A stretch of 5,409 nucleotides of DNA, from the NCBI GenBank assembly GCA_000715855.1, contig KL571222.1:1-5409 (forward strand), in the 5' to 3' direction. The notes beneath the pieces are model-generated. The model ran no database searches and had not been told where the DNA came from. It saw nothing but the letters and a program-made list of their open reading frames with translations. The DNA is from Actinoplanes liguriensis (lineage in GTDB: Bacteria; Actinomycetota; Actinomycetes; Mycobacteriales; Micromonosporaceae). Positions 1-5,409 of this stretch are shown in pieces; the first letter of the stretch is position 1, and the number at the start of each line of letters is the position of its first letter. A program made the position numbers and the translations under genes.

Positions 1-1
1 C

Positions 2-28
2 GACGTCGAGAGGCCCGAAAAAGACTAG
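2..28 (+). CDS. possible 3' end of a gene entering from the left
   Basis: Reading from base 2, eight codons (DVERPEKD) run into a TAG at 26-28. Their third positions are mostly G or C, as in the real genes nearby. This would be the tail of a plus-strand gene converging on the kinase gene at 168-1688. The stretch is far too short to recognise a family, and the two other plus frames are also open here, so the call is only a suggestion. Confidence 0.2.
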   Translation, partial: DVERPEKD

Positions 29-37
29 GCGTAGCCG

Positions 38-162
38 TGCCCGCGAGCCGGAGGCGACGCCGGTCAGCACTGCCCGCGAGCCGGAGGCGACGCCGGTCAG
101 CACTGCCCGCGAGCCGGAGGCGACGCCGGTCAGCACTCGCAATGCCCGCGAGCCGGAGGCGA
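38..162. repeat. 33-bp tandem repeat array, three exact copies plus a partial one
   Basis: Three identical 33-bp units lie head to tail at 38-70, 71-103 and 104-136. After a 6-base spacer (tcgcaa), a fourth copy keeps only the first 20 bases (143-162). Each unit begins TGCCCGCGAGCCGGAGGCGA and ends GGTCAGCAC. The array sits just past the stop codon of the minus-strand kinase, so it would be transcribed as that gene's 3' tail. Because 33 is a multiple of three, reading frames stay open through it (for example AREPEATPVST repeated), but nothing else suggests coding. Each unit can fold only weakly (CCGG/CCGG or GGC-GAC-GCC), so it is not a clear terminator. It may be an intergenic repeat family scattered in the genome, which is inference. 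Confidence 0.9.
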
Positions 163-167
163 GCCAT

Positions 168-1688
168 CTAACTCAGCTTCGGCTCCACCCAGCCGTTCTC
201 GACCAGGTAGCCGAGAACCACCTCGACCGCCTCGGCCACCGACATCGTGGTGGTGTCGATGGTCAGCTCGGCGTCCAGCGGCTCCTCGTACGGATCGTCG
301 ATCCCGGTCATCCCGCGCAGCTGGCCGGAGCGCGCCCGGGCGTAGAGGCCCTTGCGGTCCCGCCGCTCGCAGACCTCGAGCGGGGTGGCCACGTGCACCA
401 GCACGAACCCGGCGCCGGCCTCCATCGCCATCCGGCGCACCGCCGAGCGGGCCGCCTCATACGGCGCGATCGGGCAGGCGACCGCCATGCCGCGGTGCCG
501 GCCCACCTCGGCCGCGACCCAGCCGATCCGGCGGACGTTGCGGTCCCGGTCGGCCTTGCTGAAGCCCAGCCCGGCGGTCAGCTCGCGGCGCACCACGTCG
601 CCGTCGAGCAGGGTGACCGTCCGCTCGCCGGTCTCCCGCAGCGTGTCGGCCAGGTTCCGGGCGATCGTCGACTTGCCGGAGCCGGACAGGCCGGTGAAGA
701 AGACCACCAGGCCGCGATGCCGGCGCGGCGGCCGGACCCGGGACAGCTCCTTGGCCACGGCCGGCGGGGTGTGCCACTCGGGCAGCGGGAAGCCCCGGTC
801 CAGCAGGTCCTCGATCTCGTCCGGGAGCATCGCCAGCCGGCGGTTGCGCGGCGGGATGTCGTCGCGCCAGCGCCACTGGCCGTCCCGGTTGTCGTAGGCC
901 AGCTCCCGTGGCACCAGCACGCGGAGTCCCGCCCCGGAGAGGGTGTCGCCGGTGGAGAGGACATGCGTGACGCCGTACGACGCGGCCACGCGCGACCGCA
1001 GCAGCGCGTCCCGCATCTCGTCGCCGTGCGGGGAGACCGGCACCGCGACGATGGTGGCCGGGGGCATCCGGTCGCGGGCCGCGAAGATCGCCCGGACCAG
1101 TGCCTCCGGGGGCAGCCCGTCCGGCCCGTGGCCGCTGACCGGGATCAGGATCAGCAGGTGCGCCGCGAGGGTGCGGGCGGCGTGCGCGATCTGTGCGAGC
1201 TGCGGCCGGTGCAGCGGACGGTCGGCGATCACGCCGAGCACCCGGCCGGGTGGGAGCAGCGACCGGACCTCCTCCGGGGTGCGCCGCAGGCGCTGGAACG
1301 GGCCGTGGCCGCCGTCGCCCATCTTGCGCACCGGGCCGCCCACGCCGTACCGGTTCTCGGCGACGCGCCACACGTCGTGCGCCTCGACGGCCGCGATCGG
1401 AGCGCCCTCCAGGTCGGTCAGCACCACGGTGCGATGCGCCGGGTCGGCCGGGTTCAGCCGCTCGGCCAGCTCCTGCGGGATCTCCAGGGTGACCGGGACC
1501 GGCCAGGGCGTGCCGTCGGTGAGCCGGCCGGTGCGGGCCAGCGCGACCAGGTCGGCGCGTGGCAGGAACCCGGTCAGGGGCGCGTAGGCGCCGGAGAGCA
1601 GCAGCTCGAGATCAGCCAGCTCAAACGGTCGCGGGGCGTACGACGGTGCGTCCCGAAGGACGTCTTCCGGCAAAACCGAGCCACTCAC
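168..1688 (-). CDS. cysC: adenylylsulfate (APS) kinase with a degenerate N-terminal ATP-sulfurylase-like domain
   Basis: The protein has 506 residues from the chosen GTG. Residues about 325-500 are an APS kinase, which phosphorylates adenylylsulfate to PAPS in the cytoplasm during sulfate activation. Visible motifs are the P-loop GLSGSGKST (333-341), DGD (362-364), FSKADR (376-381), the PIAPY loop (406-410), KGLY (446-449) and TGIDDPYE (461-468), all intact. Residues about 20-315 follow the ATP-sulfurylase fold, with LADLELLLSGAYAPLTGF near 24-41 and IPEW-like PLPEW near 301. However, the family's QTRNPxHxxH motif reads IADRPLHRPQ (154-163), the GRDHAG site reads STGDTLSGAG (245-254), and the SGTELR motif reads LPDEIE. 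Sulfurylase activity is therefore unlikely; a structural or regulatory role is inferred. An ATG at 1808 would add 40 residues, but those look non-conserved, and the GTG at 1688 has AAGGGG seven bases upstream. The gene is divergent from the hydrolase at 1864. Confidence 0.9.
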   Translation of the reverse strand: MSGSVLPEDVLRDAPSYAPRPFELADLELLLSGAYAPLTGFLPRADLVALARTGRLTDGTPWPVPVTLEIPQELAERLNPADPAHRTVVLTDLEGAPIAAVEAHDVWRVAENRYGVGGPVRKMGDGGHGPFQRLRRTPEEVRSLLPPGRVLGVIADRPLHRPQLAQIAHAARTLAAHLLILIPVSGHGPDGLPPEALVRAIFAARDRMPPATIVAVPVSPHGDEMRDALLRSRVAASYGVTHVLSTGDTLSGAGLRVLVPRELAYDNRDGQWRWRDDIPPRNRRLAMLPDEIEDLLDRGFPLPEWHTPPAVAKELSRVRPPRRHRGLVVFFTGLSGSGKSTIARNLADTLRETGERTVTLLDGDVVRRELTAGLGFSKADRDRNVRRIGWVAAEVGRHRGMAVACPIAPYEAARSAVRRMAMEAGAGFVLVHVATPLEVCERRDRKGLYARARSGQLRGMTGIDDPYEEPLDAELTIDTTTMSVAEAVEVVLGYLVENGWVEPKLS

Positions 1689-1695
1689 CTTGTAT

Positions 1696-1701
1696 CCCCT
1701 T
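1696..1701 (-). promoter_or_regulatory. ribosome binding site that selects the GTG start at 1688
   Basis: On the minus strand AAGGGG ends seven bases before the GTG at 1688-1686, a normal Shine-Dalgarno distance. The upstream ATG at 1808 has only a weak AGGA about 13 bases away. The conserved sulfurylase-like similarity also begins just after the GTG, which together favours the shorter protein. Confidence 0.6.
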
Positions 1702-1755
1702 GCCGCGGCCGACTTGGGTGACAGTTTCGCAGCCCGATTCCAGCCGGTCGAGGCG

Positions 1756-1781
1756 GGCTCGCGATCTAGCGCTGGCGAGCC
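1756..1781. repeat. inverted repeat in the presumed 5' leader of the kinase gene
   Basis: GGCTCGC at 1756-1762 is the exact reverse complement of GCGAGCC at 1775-1781, with 12 bases between. If the kinase starts at 1688, this lies about 70 bases upstream of the start codon and could be an operator or a leader hairpin. The arms resemble the GCGAGCC core of the array at 38-162, so it could instead be a scattered repeat fragment. No known riboswitch was recognised here. Confidence 0.4.
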
Positions 1782-1812
1782 GGAATTCGTCCGTTTGCCT
1801 GATCTCATCTCA

Positions 1813-1863
1813 AATCGTCGTCCTATTGGACAATTCCGCAGAATCGCTTAATATCGGACGATT
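1813..1863 (+). promoter_or_regulatory. AT-rich promoter region of the hydrolase gene with flanking inverted repeat
   Basis: Bases 1801-1863 are about 43 percent GC, far below the surrounding sequence. On the plus strand TGGACA (1827-1832) matches the -35 consensus at five of six positions. TAATAT (1849-1854) is a fair -10 after a 16-base spacer. Transcription would start near 1861-1864, at or next to the GTG at 1864, implying a leaderless message. AATCGTC (1813-1819) and its reverse complement GACGATT (1857-1863) bracket the promoter with 44 bases between centres, which could be an operator pair. No convincing minus-strand promoter for the kinase was identified, though it must lie in 1689-1863 or nearby. 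Confidence 0.5.
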
Positions 1864-3018
1864 GTGAGACAGATCTACCATGTCGCAACGCTCGGCACCG
1901 CGCTCACGATGGTCGTGGCGGCCACCCTGACCTGGGCGTGGACCGGTGGCGTCGAACAACTCGGGCAGAGCCCCGCCGGCGACCCGGTGGTGGCCGCGGC
2001 CACGGCTCCCGCGATGACCCGCACCCTGCTGGGCCGCAACCTTCCGGCGCGGGCCGCCGTGCCGCGCGCCCGGCGCTGTGTCACCGGTTACAAGCTCGTG
2101 CCCACCTGCGGCATCCTGTGGGGCGTGGCGCCCGGCGCGCGGACCGAGGAGCACGGCTTCGAGGCGCTCGCCGACTTCGAACGCAAGACCGGCCGGCATC
2201 AGGCCGTCTACCACGCGTATCACCACGGGATCCGGCAGCTCTTCCCGACGCCGCAGGAGATGGCGATCGCCCGGCAGCCCGGCAAGAAGCGGGTGCTGCT
2301 GCTCAACTGGAAGCCGGAGAGCGCCTCCTGGGCCACGATCGCCCGTGGCGACCGGCGCACCGACGCGTTCCTGGACCGGCTGGCCGCGCACATCCACCGG
2401 AACTTCCGGGAGCCGTTCTTCTTCGCGATCCACCACGAGGCCGAGGACCAGGTGCGCGAGCGGACCGGGTCGGGGTACACGGCGCGCGACTACGCGGCGA
2501 TGTTCCGGCACGTGGTGCGCCGGCTGCGGGCGCACGGTGCGGGGAACCTGGTCACCGTGCTGGTGCACATGGCGTACGTCCCGCACACCACGAAGAGCTG
2601 GTTCAGCGACATGTATCCGGGGGACGACGTGGTCGACTGGATCGGGTTCGACACGTACTCCTACAGCGACCCCGGGTACGGCCACGGCGACTTCGCCGAG
2701 CTGCTCAACCGGCGGTCGGCGGCGCGGCCGCGCTGGCCCGGCTTCTACAACTGGGTGCGCGCGCATCACCCCCGCAAACCGCTGATGGTCGCCGAGTGGG
2801 GTGTCTGGTTCAGCAAACGCAACCCCGGGCACATGGCCGAGTTCTACCGCGAAGTGGGGCAGCAGATCGGGCACTTCCCGGCCCTCAAGGCATTGGTGCA
2901 CTTCGAGACGCCGGCCAATCAGAAGGGCCAGGACTCGTCGGTGGACAGCACCCCGGCGGCCCTGCGGGAGTACCGTCGCCTGGGCAGACTCCCAGTTTTC
3001 CAGGTGTCGCTGCGCTGA
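1864..3018 (+). CDS. membrane-anchored or secreted glycoside hydrolase, GH26-like
   Basis: The protein has 384 residues. Residues 5-26 are hydrophobic (YHVATLGTALTMVVAATLTW) and should act as a signal peptide or signal anchor, followed by a low-complexity Ala/Pro/Arg linker to about 70. The rest looks like a clan A (beta/alpha) barrel. IHHEAEDQ puts a candidate acid/base Glu at 192, and PLMVAEWGVW puts a candidate nucleophile Glu at 311. The 119-residue spacing is close to that of GH26 beta-mannanases. DWIGFDTYSYSDPGYG (258-273) is typical of actinobacterial GH26-like proteins. Cys72 and Cys82 could form a disulfide outside the cell. The substrate is unknown: mannan is the textbook GH26 target, but the family also has other specificities. 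The start is the GTG at 1864, next to a predicted transcription start and with only a weak GGA upstream. It is divergent from the kinase gene and separated from the ABC operon by 156 bases. Confidence 0.75.
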   Translation: MRQIYHVATLGTALTMVVAATLTWAWTGGVEQLGQSPAGDPVVAAATAPAMTRTLLGRNLPARAAVPRARRCVTGYKLVPTCGILWGVAPGARTEEHGFEALADFERKTGRHQAVYHAYHHGIRQLFPTPQEMAIARQPGKKRVLLLNWKPESASWATIARGDRRTDAFLDRLAAHIHRNFREPFFFAIHHEAEDQVRERTGSGYTARDYAAMFRHVVRRLRAHGAGNLVTVLVHMAYVPHTTKSWFSDMYPGDDVVDWIGFDTYSYSDPGYGHGDFAELLNRRSAARPRWPGFYNWVRAHHPRKPLMVAEWGVWFSKRNPGHMAEFYREVGQQIGHFPALKALVHFETPANQKGQDSSVDSTPAALREYRRLGRLPVFQVSLR

Positions 3019-3090
3019 GAGCGGGCTGACGCCGTACCGTCGAAATCGGGGTCGAAGCGTGGATTGCGGGCAAACCGCTCGGTGGTGAAG

Positions 3091-3126
3091 CTGAGAAAAC
3101 GCTGAGGAACCCTGAGAGGGCCTCAG
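3091..3126. promoter_or_regulatory. helically phased CTGAG repeats, probable response-regulator binding site
   Basis: CTGAG occurs at 3091-3095, 3102-3106 and 3112-3116, and its reverse complement CTCAG at 3122-3126. The starts are 11, 10 and 10 bases apart, so all four face one side of the helix. Two of the copies extend to GCTGAG. Direct repeats about 11 bases apart are the usual target layout of OmpR/PhoB-type response regulators. The element lies about 50-84 bases before the ABC operon start, a position suited to activation. No regulator gene is visible in the window. Confidence 0.5.
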
Positions 3127-3129
3127 GGT
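3109..3129 (+). terminator. hairpin between the hydrolase gene and the ABC operon, possible terminator
   Basis: ACCCTGAG (3109-3116) pairs perfectly with CTCAGGGT (3122-3129) around a five-base loop. The stem can be extended to GGAA/TTCC (3106-3109 with 3132-3135) by allowing a bulge of three bases. It lies about 90 bases after the hydrolase stop. There is no T-tract, which is common for high-GC actinobacterial terminators but weakens the call. It overlaps the CTGAG repeats, so the symmetry may instead reflect an inverted protein-binding half-site. Confidence 0.35.
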
Positions 3130-3162
3130 GGTTCCCCGATTCGCGGGCGTGCGGGGGCTTCC

Positions 3163-3168
3163 TAGGCT
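3163..3168 (+). promoter_or_regulatory. -10 element for a leaderless ABC operon transcript
   Basis: TAGGCT fits the TANNNT pattern of actinobacterial -10 boxes and ends six bases before the GTG at 3175, which would place transcription start on the start codon. The only purine-rich stretch, GAGG at 3169-3172, is two bases from the GTG and too close to act as a Shine-Dalgarno site. No clear -35 box is seen, in keeping with a promoter that needs an activator at the CTGAG repeats. Confidence 0.5.
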
Positions 3169-3174
3169 GAGGCC

Positions 3175-4089
3175 GTGAACATCATCGCTACTCAGGCGCT
3201 CACGAAGACGTACGGGGGCGGGGTGACCGCCCTCTCCGACCTGACCGTGCAGGTCGAGCCCGGCGTCATCGGCCTTGTCGGCGCGAACGGCGCCGGCAAG
3301 AGCACGTTCATCAAAATCATGCTCGGCCTGATCGCTCCCACCGCGGGCTCGGTCCGGGTCTTCGACATCGACCCGGTCACCGACACCGACAAGGTGCGGG
3401 CGCGGGTCGGATACATGCCGGAGAACGACTGCCTCCCGCCGGACGTGTCGGCTGCCGAGTTCGTCACCCACCTCGGCCGGATGAGCGGCCTGCCACGCAC
3501 CGCCGCCCGGGAGCGCGCCTCCGAGACGCTCCGGCACGTCGGTCTCTACGAGGAGCGGTACCGGCAGATCGGTGGCTACTCGACCGGCATGAAGCAGCGG
3601 GTCAAGCTCGCCCAGGCCCTGGTGCACGACCCCGACCTGCTGCTGCTCGACGAGCCGACCAACGGCCTCGACCCGGGCGGCCGCGACGCCATGCTCGCCC
3701 TGATCCACCGGATCGGCACCGAGTTCGGCATCTCCGTCGTGGTCTGCTCGCACCTGCTCGGCGAGGTCGAGCGGATCTGTGACTCGCTGATCGCGATCCA
3801 GGGCGGCCGGCTGCTGCGCGCCGACCGGATCTCGTCGATGACGACCGCGTCCGACCTGCTCGCGGTCGAGGTGAGCGAGGGCACCGACCAGCTCGCGGCA
3901 CGCCTCGCCGAGCTGGGCCTCACGGTGACCCGCGACGACCGGCTGCTGCTGGTGGCGATGGACTCCGAGGACGCCCACGACCGGATCCTGCGCGCGGTGA
4001 CCGACCTCGAACTCAACCTGCACCGCCTGGACCAGCGCCGGCACCGTGTCGCCGAGCTCTTCACCGCGAAGGAGACCGCCGATGTCTGA
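3175..4089 (+). CDS. ABC transporter ATP-binding protein, exporter (ABC-2) type
   Basis: This 304-residue protein is the cytoplasmic ATPase subunit that powers the permease encoded next. It has a complete nucleotide-binding domain: Walker A GANGAGKST (36-44), GYMPEN at the Q-loop (79-84, Glu in place of Gln, common in this subfamily), signature YSTGMKQR (135-142), Walker B LLLLDEP (155-161), D-loop GLD (164-166) and the switch His in CSH (193). Residues about 225-304 form the extra C-terminal domain usual in drug- and antibiotic-type ABC-2 ATPases. The GTG at 3175 fits a leaderless start, and similarity begins at once (IIATQALTKTYG). The gene overlaps the permease gene by eight bases. The transported substrate cannot be told from the sequence; export of a drug, peptide or lipid-like molecule is the general expectation. 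Confidence 0.93.
   Translation: MNIIATQALTKTYGGGVTALSDLTVQVEPGVIGLVGANGAGKSTFIKIMLGLIAPTAGSVRVFDIDPVTDTDKVRARVGYMPENDCLPPDVSAAEFVTHLGRMSGLPRTAARERASETLRHVGLYEERYRQIGGYSTGMKQRVKLAQALVHDPDLLLLDEPTNGLDPGGRDAMLALIHRIGTEFGISVVVCSHLLGEVERICDSLIAIQGGRLLRADRISSMTTASDLLAVEVSEGTDQLAARLAELGLTVTRDDRLLLVAMDSEDAHDRILRAVTDLELNLHRLDQRRHRVAELFTAKETADV
4069..4074 (+). promoter_or_regulatory. ribosome binding site for the permease gene
   Basis: AAGGAG lies seven bases before the ATG at 4082, inside the end of the upstream ATPase gene. This near-perfect site fixes the permease start at 4082 rather than at an in-frame ATG at 4046 that would add 12 residues rich in Ser, Pro and Arg. Confidence 0.75.
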
Positions 4090-4942
4090 GACCGGCGTCA
4101 TCCATGACATCGGCTATCAGCGCTACACCGGCCCGCGCCTGGGCCGTGGCGCGGGGATCGGCGCGCTCTACGTGCACGGTCTGCGCGCCGCGTTCGGGCT
4201 CGGACGATCCGCCAAGGCCAAGATCTTCCCGTGGCTGGTCGCCGGCATCGCCCTGCTGGTCGCGGTGATCATCGCCGCGATCAAGTCGCAGTTCCCGGAA
4301 ATCACCTTCAGCTACGTCGACCTCGACAACCAGCTGAGCTTCATGATCATCTTTTTCTCGGCGATCCTGGCGCCGACCCTGGTCTCGCGGGACCTGCGCT
4401 CCAACACGCTGCCGCTCTACTTCAGCCGCCCGCTGCGCGCCGCCGACTACGTGGCCGCCAAATTCCTGGCCATGGTCACCGCGGTCTGGTTGCTGCTCGG
4501 CGTCCCGCAGTTCATCATGTTCCTGGGCGCCGCGTTCACCACCAAGACCGGCATGAAGGGCGTCTGGCACGAGGTCCAGGACCTGGTGCCCGCCTGGGGT
4601 TACAGCCTGCTCTGGGCGTTGCTCTTCGCCGGCATCGGCCTGCTGATCGCGTCGCTCACCGGCAAGCAGGCGTTCGCCGCCGGCGGCATCGTCGCGGTGT
4701 TCCTGATGACCACCCCGGTCGTCGCCGTGCTCGCCCAGCTCCCGTCCAGCGCCGCCAACCACATGGCCGGCCTGGCCAGCCCGATCACCCTGATCAACGG
4801 GGTCGGGTCGTACCTGCTGGGCAGCAAGATCGGTCTCGACATCGGGCGGTACGGCCCGATCTTCGTGATCGAGGCGTTCTGCCTGATCGCCGCCTGCCTC
4901 CTGCTCCTGCTCGCCCGGTACCGGAAGGTGTCCGCGCTGTGA
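4082..4942 (+). CDS. ABC-2 type transporter permease
   Basis: The protein has 286 residues and forms the membrane channel of the exporter. An N-terminal cytoplasmic segment with IGYQRYTGPRLGR (10-22) is a motif typical of actinobacterial permeases of this kind. Six membrane segments can be read at roughly 48-68, 86-101, 126-150, 172-191, 198-219 and 258-278. The cytoplasmic loop after the second (VSRDLRSNTLPLYFSRPLRA, 101-120) is the conserved ABC-2 coupling region expected to contact the ATPase. The start overlaps the preceding ATPase gene by eight bases and the stop overlaps the next start (GTGA), so the three genes are translationally coupled. One permease lies between two different ATPases, so a second permease may follow beyond the window. 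Substrate unknown. Confidence 0.9.
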   Translation: MSETGVIHDIGYQRYTGPRLGRGAGIGALYVHGLRAAFGLGRSAKAKIFPWLVAGIALLVAVIIAAIKSQFPEITFSYVDLDNQLSFMIIFFSAILAPTLVSRDLRSNTLPLYFSRPLRAADYVAAKFLAMVTAVWLLLGVPQFIMFLGAAFTTKTGMKGVWHEVQDLVPAWGYSLLWALLFAGIGLLIASLTGKQAFAAGGIVAVFLMTTPVVAVLAQLPSSAANHMAGLASPITLINGVGSYLLGSKIGLDIGRYGPIFVIEAFCLIAACLLLLLARYRKVSAL

Positions 4943-5409
4943 CCACCTCACTCGAACCTGCCGCGACCGCTGTCCCGGCCAACGCCGCGACCGGCGTCAT
5001 CGACCTCCAAGGCGTCTCCCGCTGGTACGGCAACGTCGTCGCGGTCAACGACATCACCATGTCGCTGGACGCCGGCGTGACCGGCCTGCTCGGCCCGAAC
5101 GGCGCCGGCAAGACCACGGTCCTGCACATGATGGCCGGCTTCCTGGCCCCGTCCAAGGGCACGGTCACCATCCACGGGAAGCCCACCTGGCGCAACCCGG
5201 GCGTCTACCGCGACCTCGGCCTGGTCACCGAGCGCGAGGCGGTGCACGCCTTCCTCACCGCCGAGCAGTTCGTGCTGGCCTGCGCGAAGATGCAGAAACT
5301 GAAGGACCCGGCCGCCGCGACCCGCCGCGCGCTGGAGCTGGTCGAGATGACCGACGCGGCCGACCGCCGGATCGGCACCTTCTCCAAGGGCATGCGGCAG
5401 CGCACCCGG
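4939..5409 (+). CDS. second ABC transporter ATP-binding protein, cut off by the window end
   Basis: This partial gene gives 157 residues with no stop before the window edge. The GTG at 4939 overlaps the permease stop in a GTGA junction, with GGAAGG (4923-4928) ten bases upstream as a plausible ribosome site. About 18 variable residues precede the ATPase domain. Walker A is GPNGAGKTT (52-60), the Q-loop position reads GLVTER, again with Glu, and the signature FSKGMRQR (148-155) is reached just before the end. Walker B and the switch His lie outside. It differs clearly from the first ATPase in sequence, so it is not a recent duplicate. It may pair with the same permease as a heterodimer, or with another permease downstream. 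Confidence 0.92.
   Translation, partial: MTTSLEPAATAVPANAATGVIDLQGVSRWYGNVVAVNDITMSLDAGVTGLLGPNGAGKTTVLHMMAGFLAPSKGTVTIHGKPTWRNPGVYRDLGLVTEREAVHAFLTAEQFVLACAKMQKLKDPAAATRRALELVEMTDAADRRIGTFSKGMRQRTR

Noticed and set aside
79..84. Q-loop Gln replaced by Glu in both ATPases (protein residues 79-84 of the first) as a sign of inactivity
   Set aside because: Glu at this position is common in ABC-2 exporter ATPases, and the other visible motifs are intact. The positions here are protein residues, not window bases.
38..162. CRISPR array
   Set aside because: The units abut with no spacers between copies, so this is a simple tandem repeat. No cas genes are present.
1..171. Plus-strand open frame through the tandem repeats giving an Arg-rich repeat protein ending at TAA 169-171
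   Set aside because: All frames of the repeat lack stops because of its composition and 33-bp length, there is no start with a ribosome site, and it would overlap the kinase stop codon.
393..1721. A 442-codon plus-strand open frame opposite the kinase gene
   Set aside because: It is a shadow of the kinase gene: the minus strand carries intact APS kinase motifs, while this translation is low-complexity with no motif.
1689..1863. Sulfur-related riboswitch in the kinase leader
   Set aside because: Only a 7-bp inverted repeat is visible. No SAM or other riboswitch core could be matched.
1810..4110. A 766-codon open frame on the minus strand opposite the hydrolase and first ATPase genes
   Set aside because: It lies fully antisense to two genes with clear family motifs. 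Its translation is rich in His, Arg, Gly and Val with no recognisable domain, as expected when high-GC codons leave the opposite strand free of stops.

Overview
The window is very GC-rich, with strong G/C bias at third codon positions, GTG starts, tightly overlapping genes and at least two probably leaderless genes. This points to a high-GC actinobacterium. A filamentous group such as Micromonosporaceae (Actinoplanes-like) would fit, but that is a guess from style, not a marker-based assignment.

Layout. Bases 1-37 may hold the last codons of a plus-strand gene entering from the left. Bases 38-162 are a short tandem array: three exact 33-bp units plus a 20-bp partial unit. Bases 168-1688 (minus strand) encode an APS kinase carrying an N-terminal ATP-sulfurylase-like region whose catalytic motifs are eroded. 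Bases 1689-1863 are a divergent control region with an AT-rich core. Bases 1864-3018 (plus) encode a membrane-anchored or secreted glycoside hydrolase resembling family GH26. Bases 3019-3174 are a control region with helically phased CTGAG repeats, a hairpin and a -10 element placed for a leaderless start. From 3175 to the window end (plus) runs a compact ABC exporter operon: ATPase, six-helix permease, and a second ATPase cut off by the window edge.

How the genes relate. The kinase would make PAPS from APS in the cytoplasm. Its sulfurylase-like part probably does not make APS, so a separate sulfurylase (for example CysD/CysN) would be needed. The divergent hydrolase acts outside the membrane, and its shared upstream region could allow co-regulation with the kinase. 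The ABC genes are translationally coupled and probably form one exporter system with its own regulated promoter. No sequence evidence links the three units into one pathway. No RNA genes, CRISPR arrays, insertion sequences or phage genes were seen. The best candidates for something under-described are the kinase with a relic sulfurylase domain and the phased CTGAG control element.
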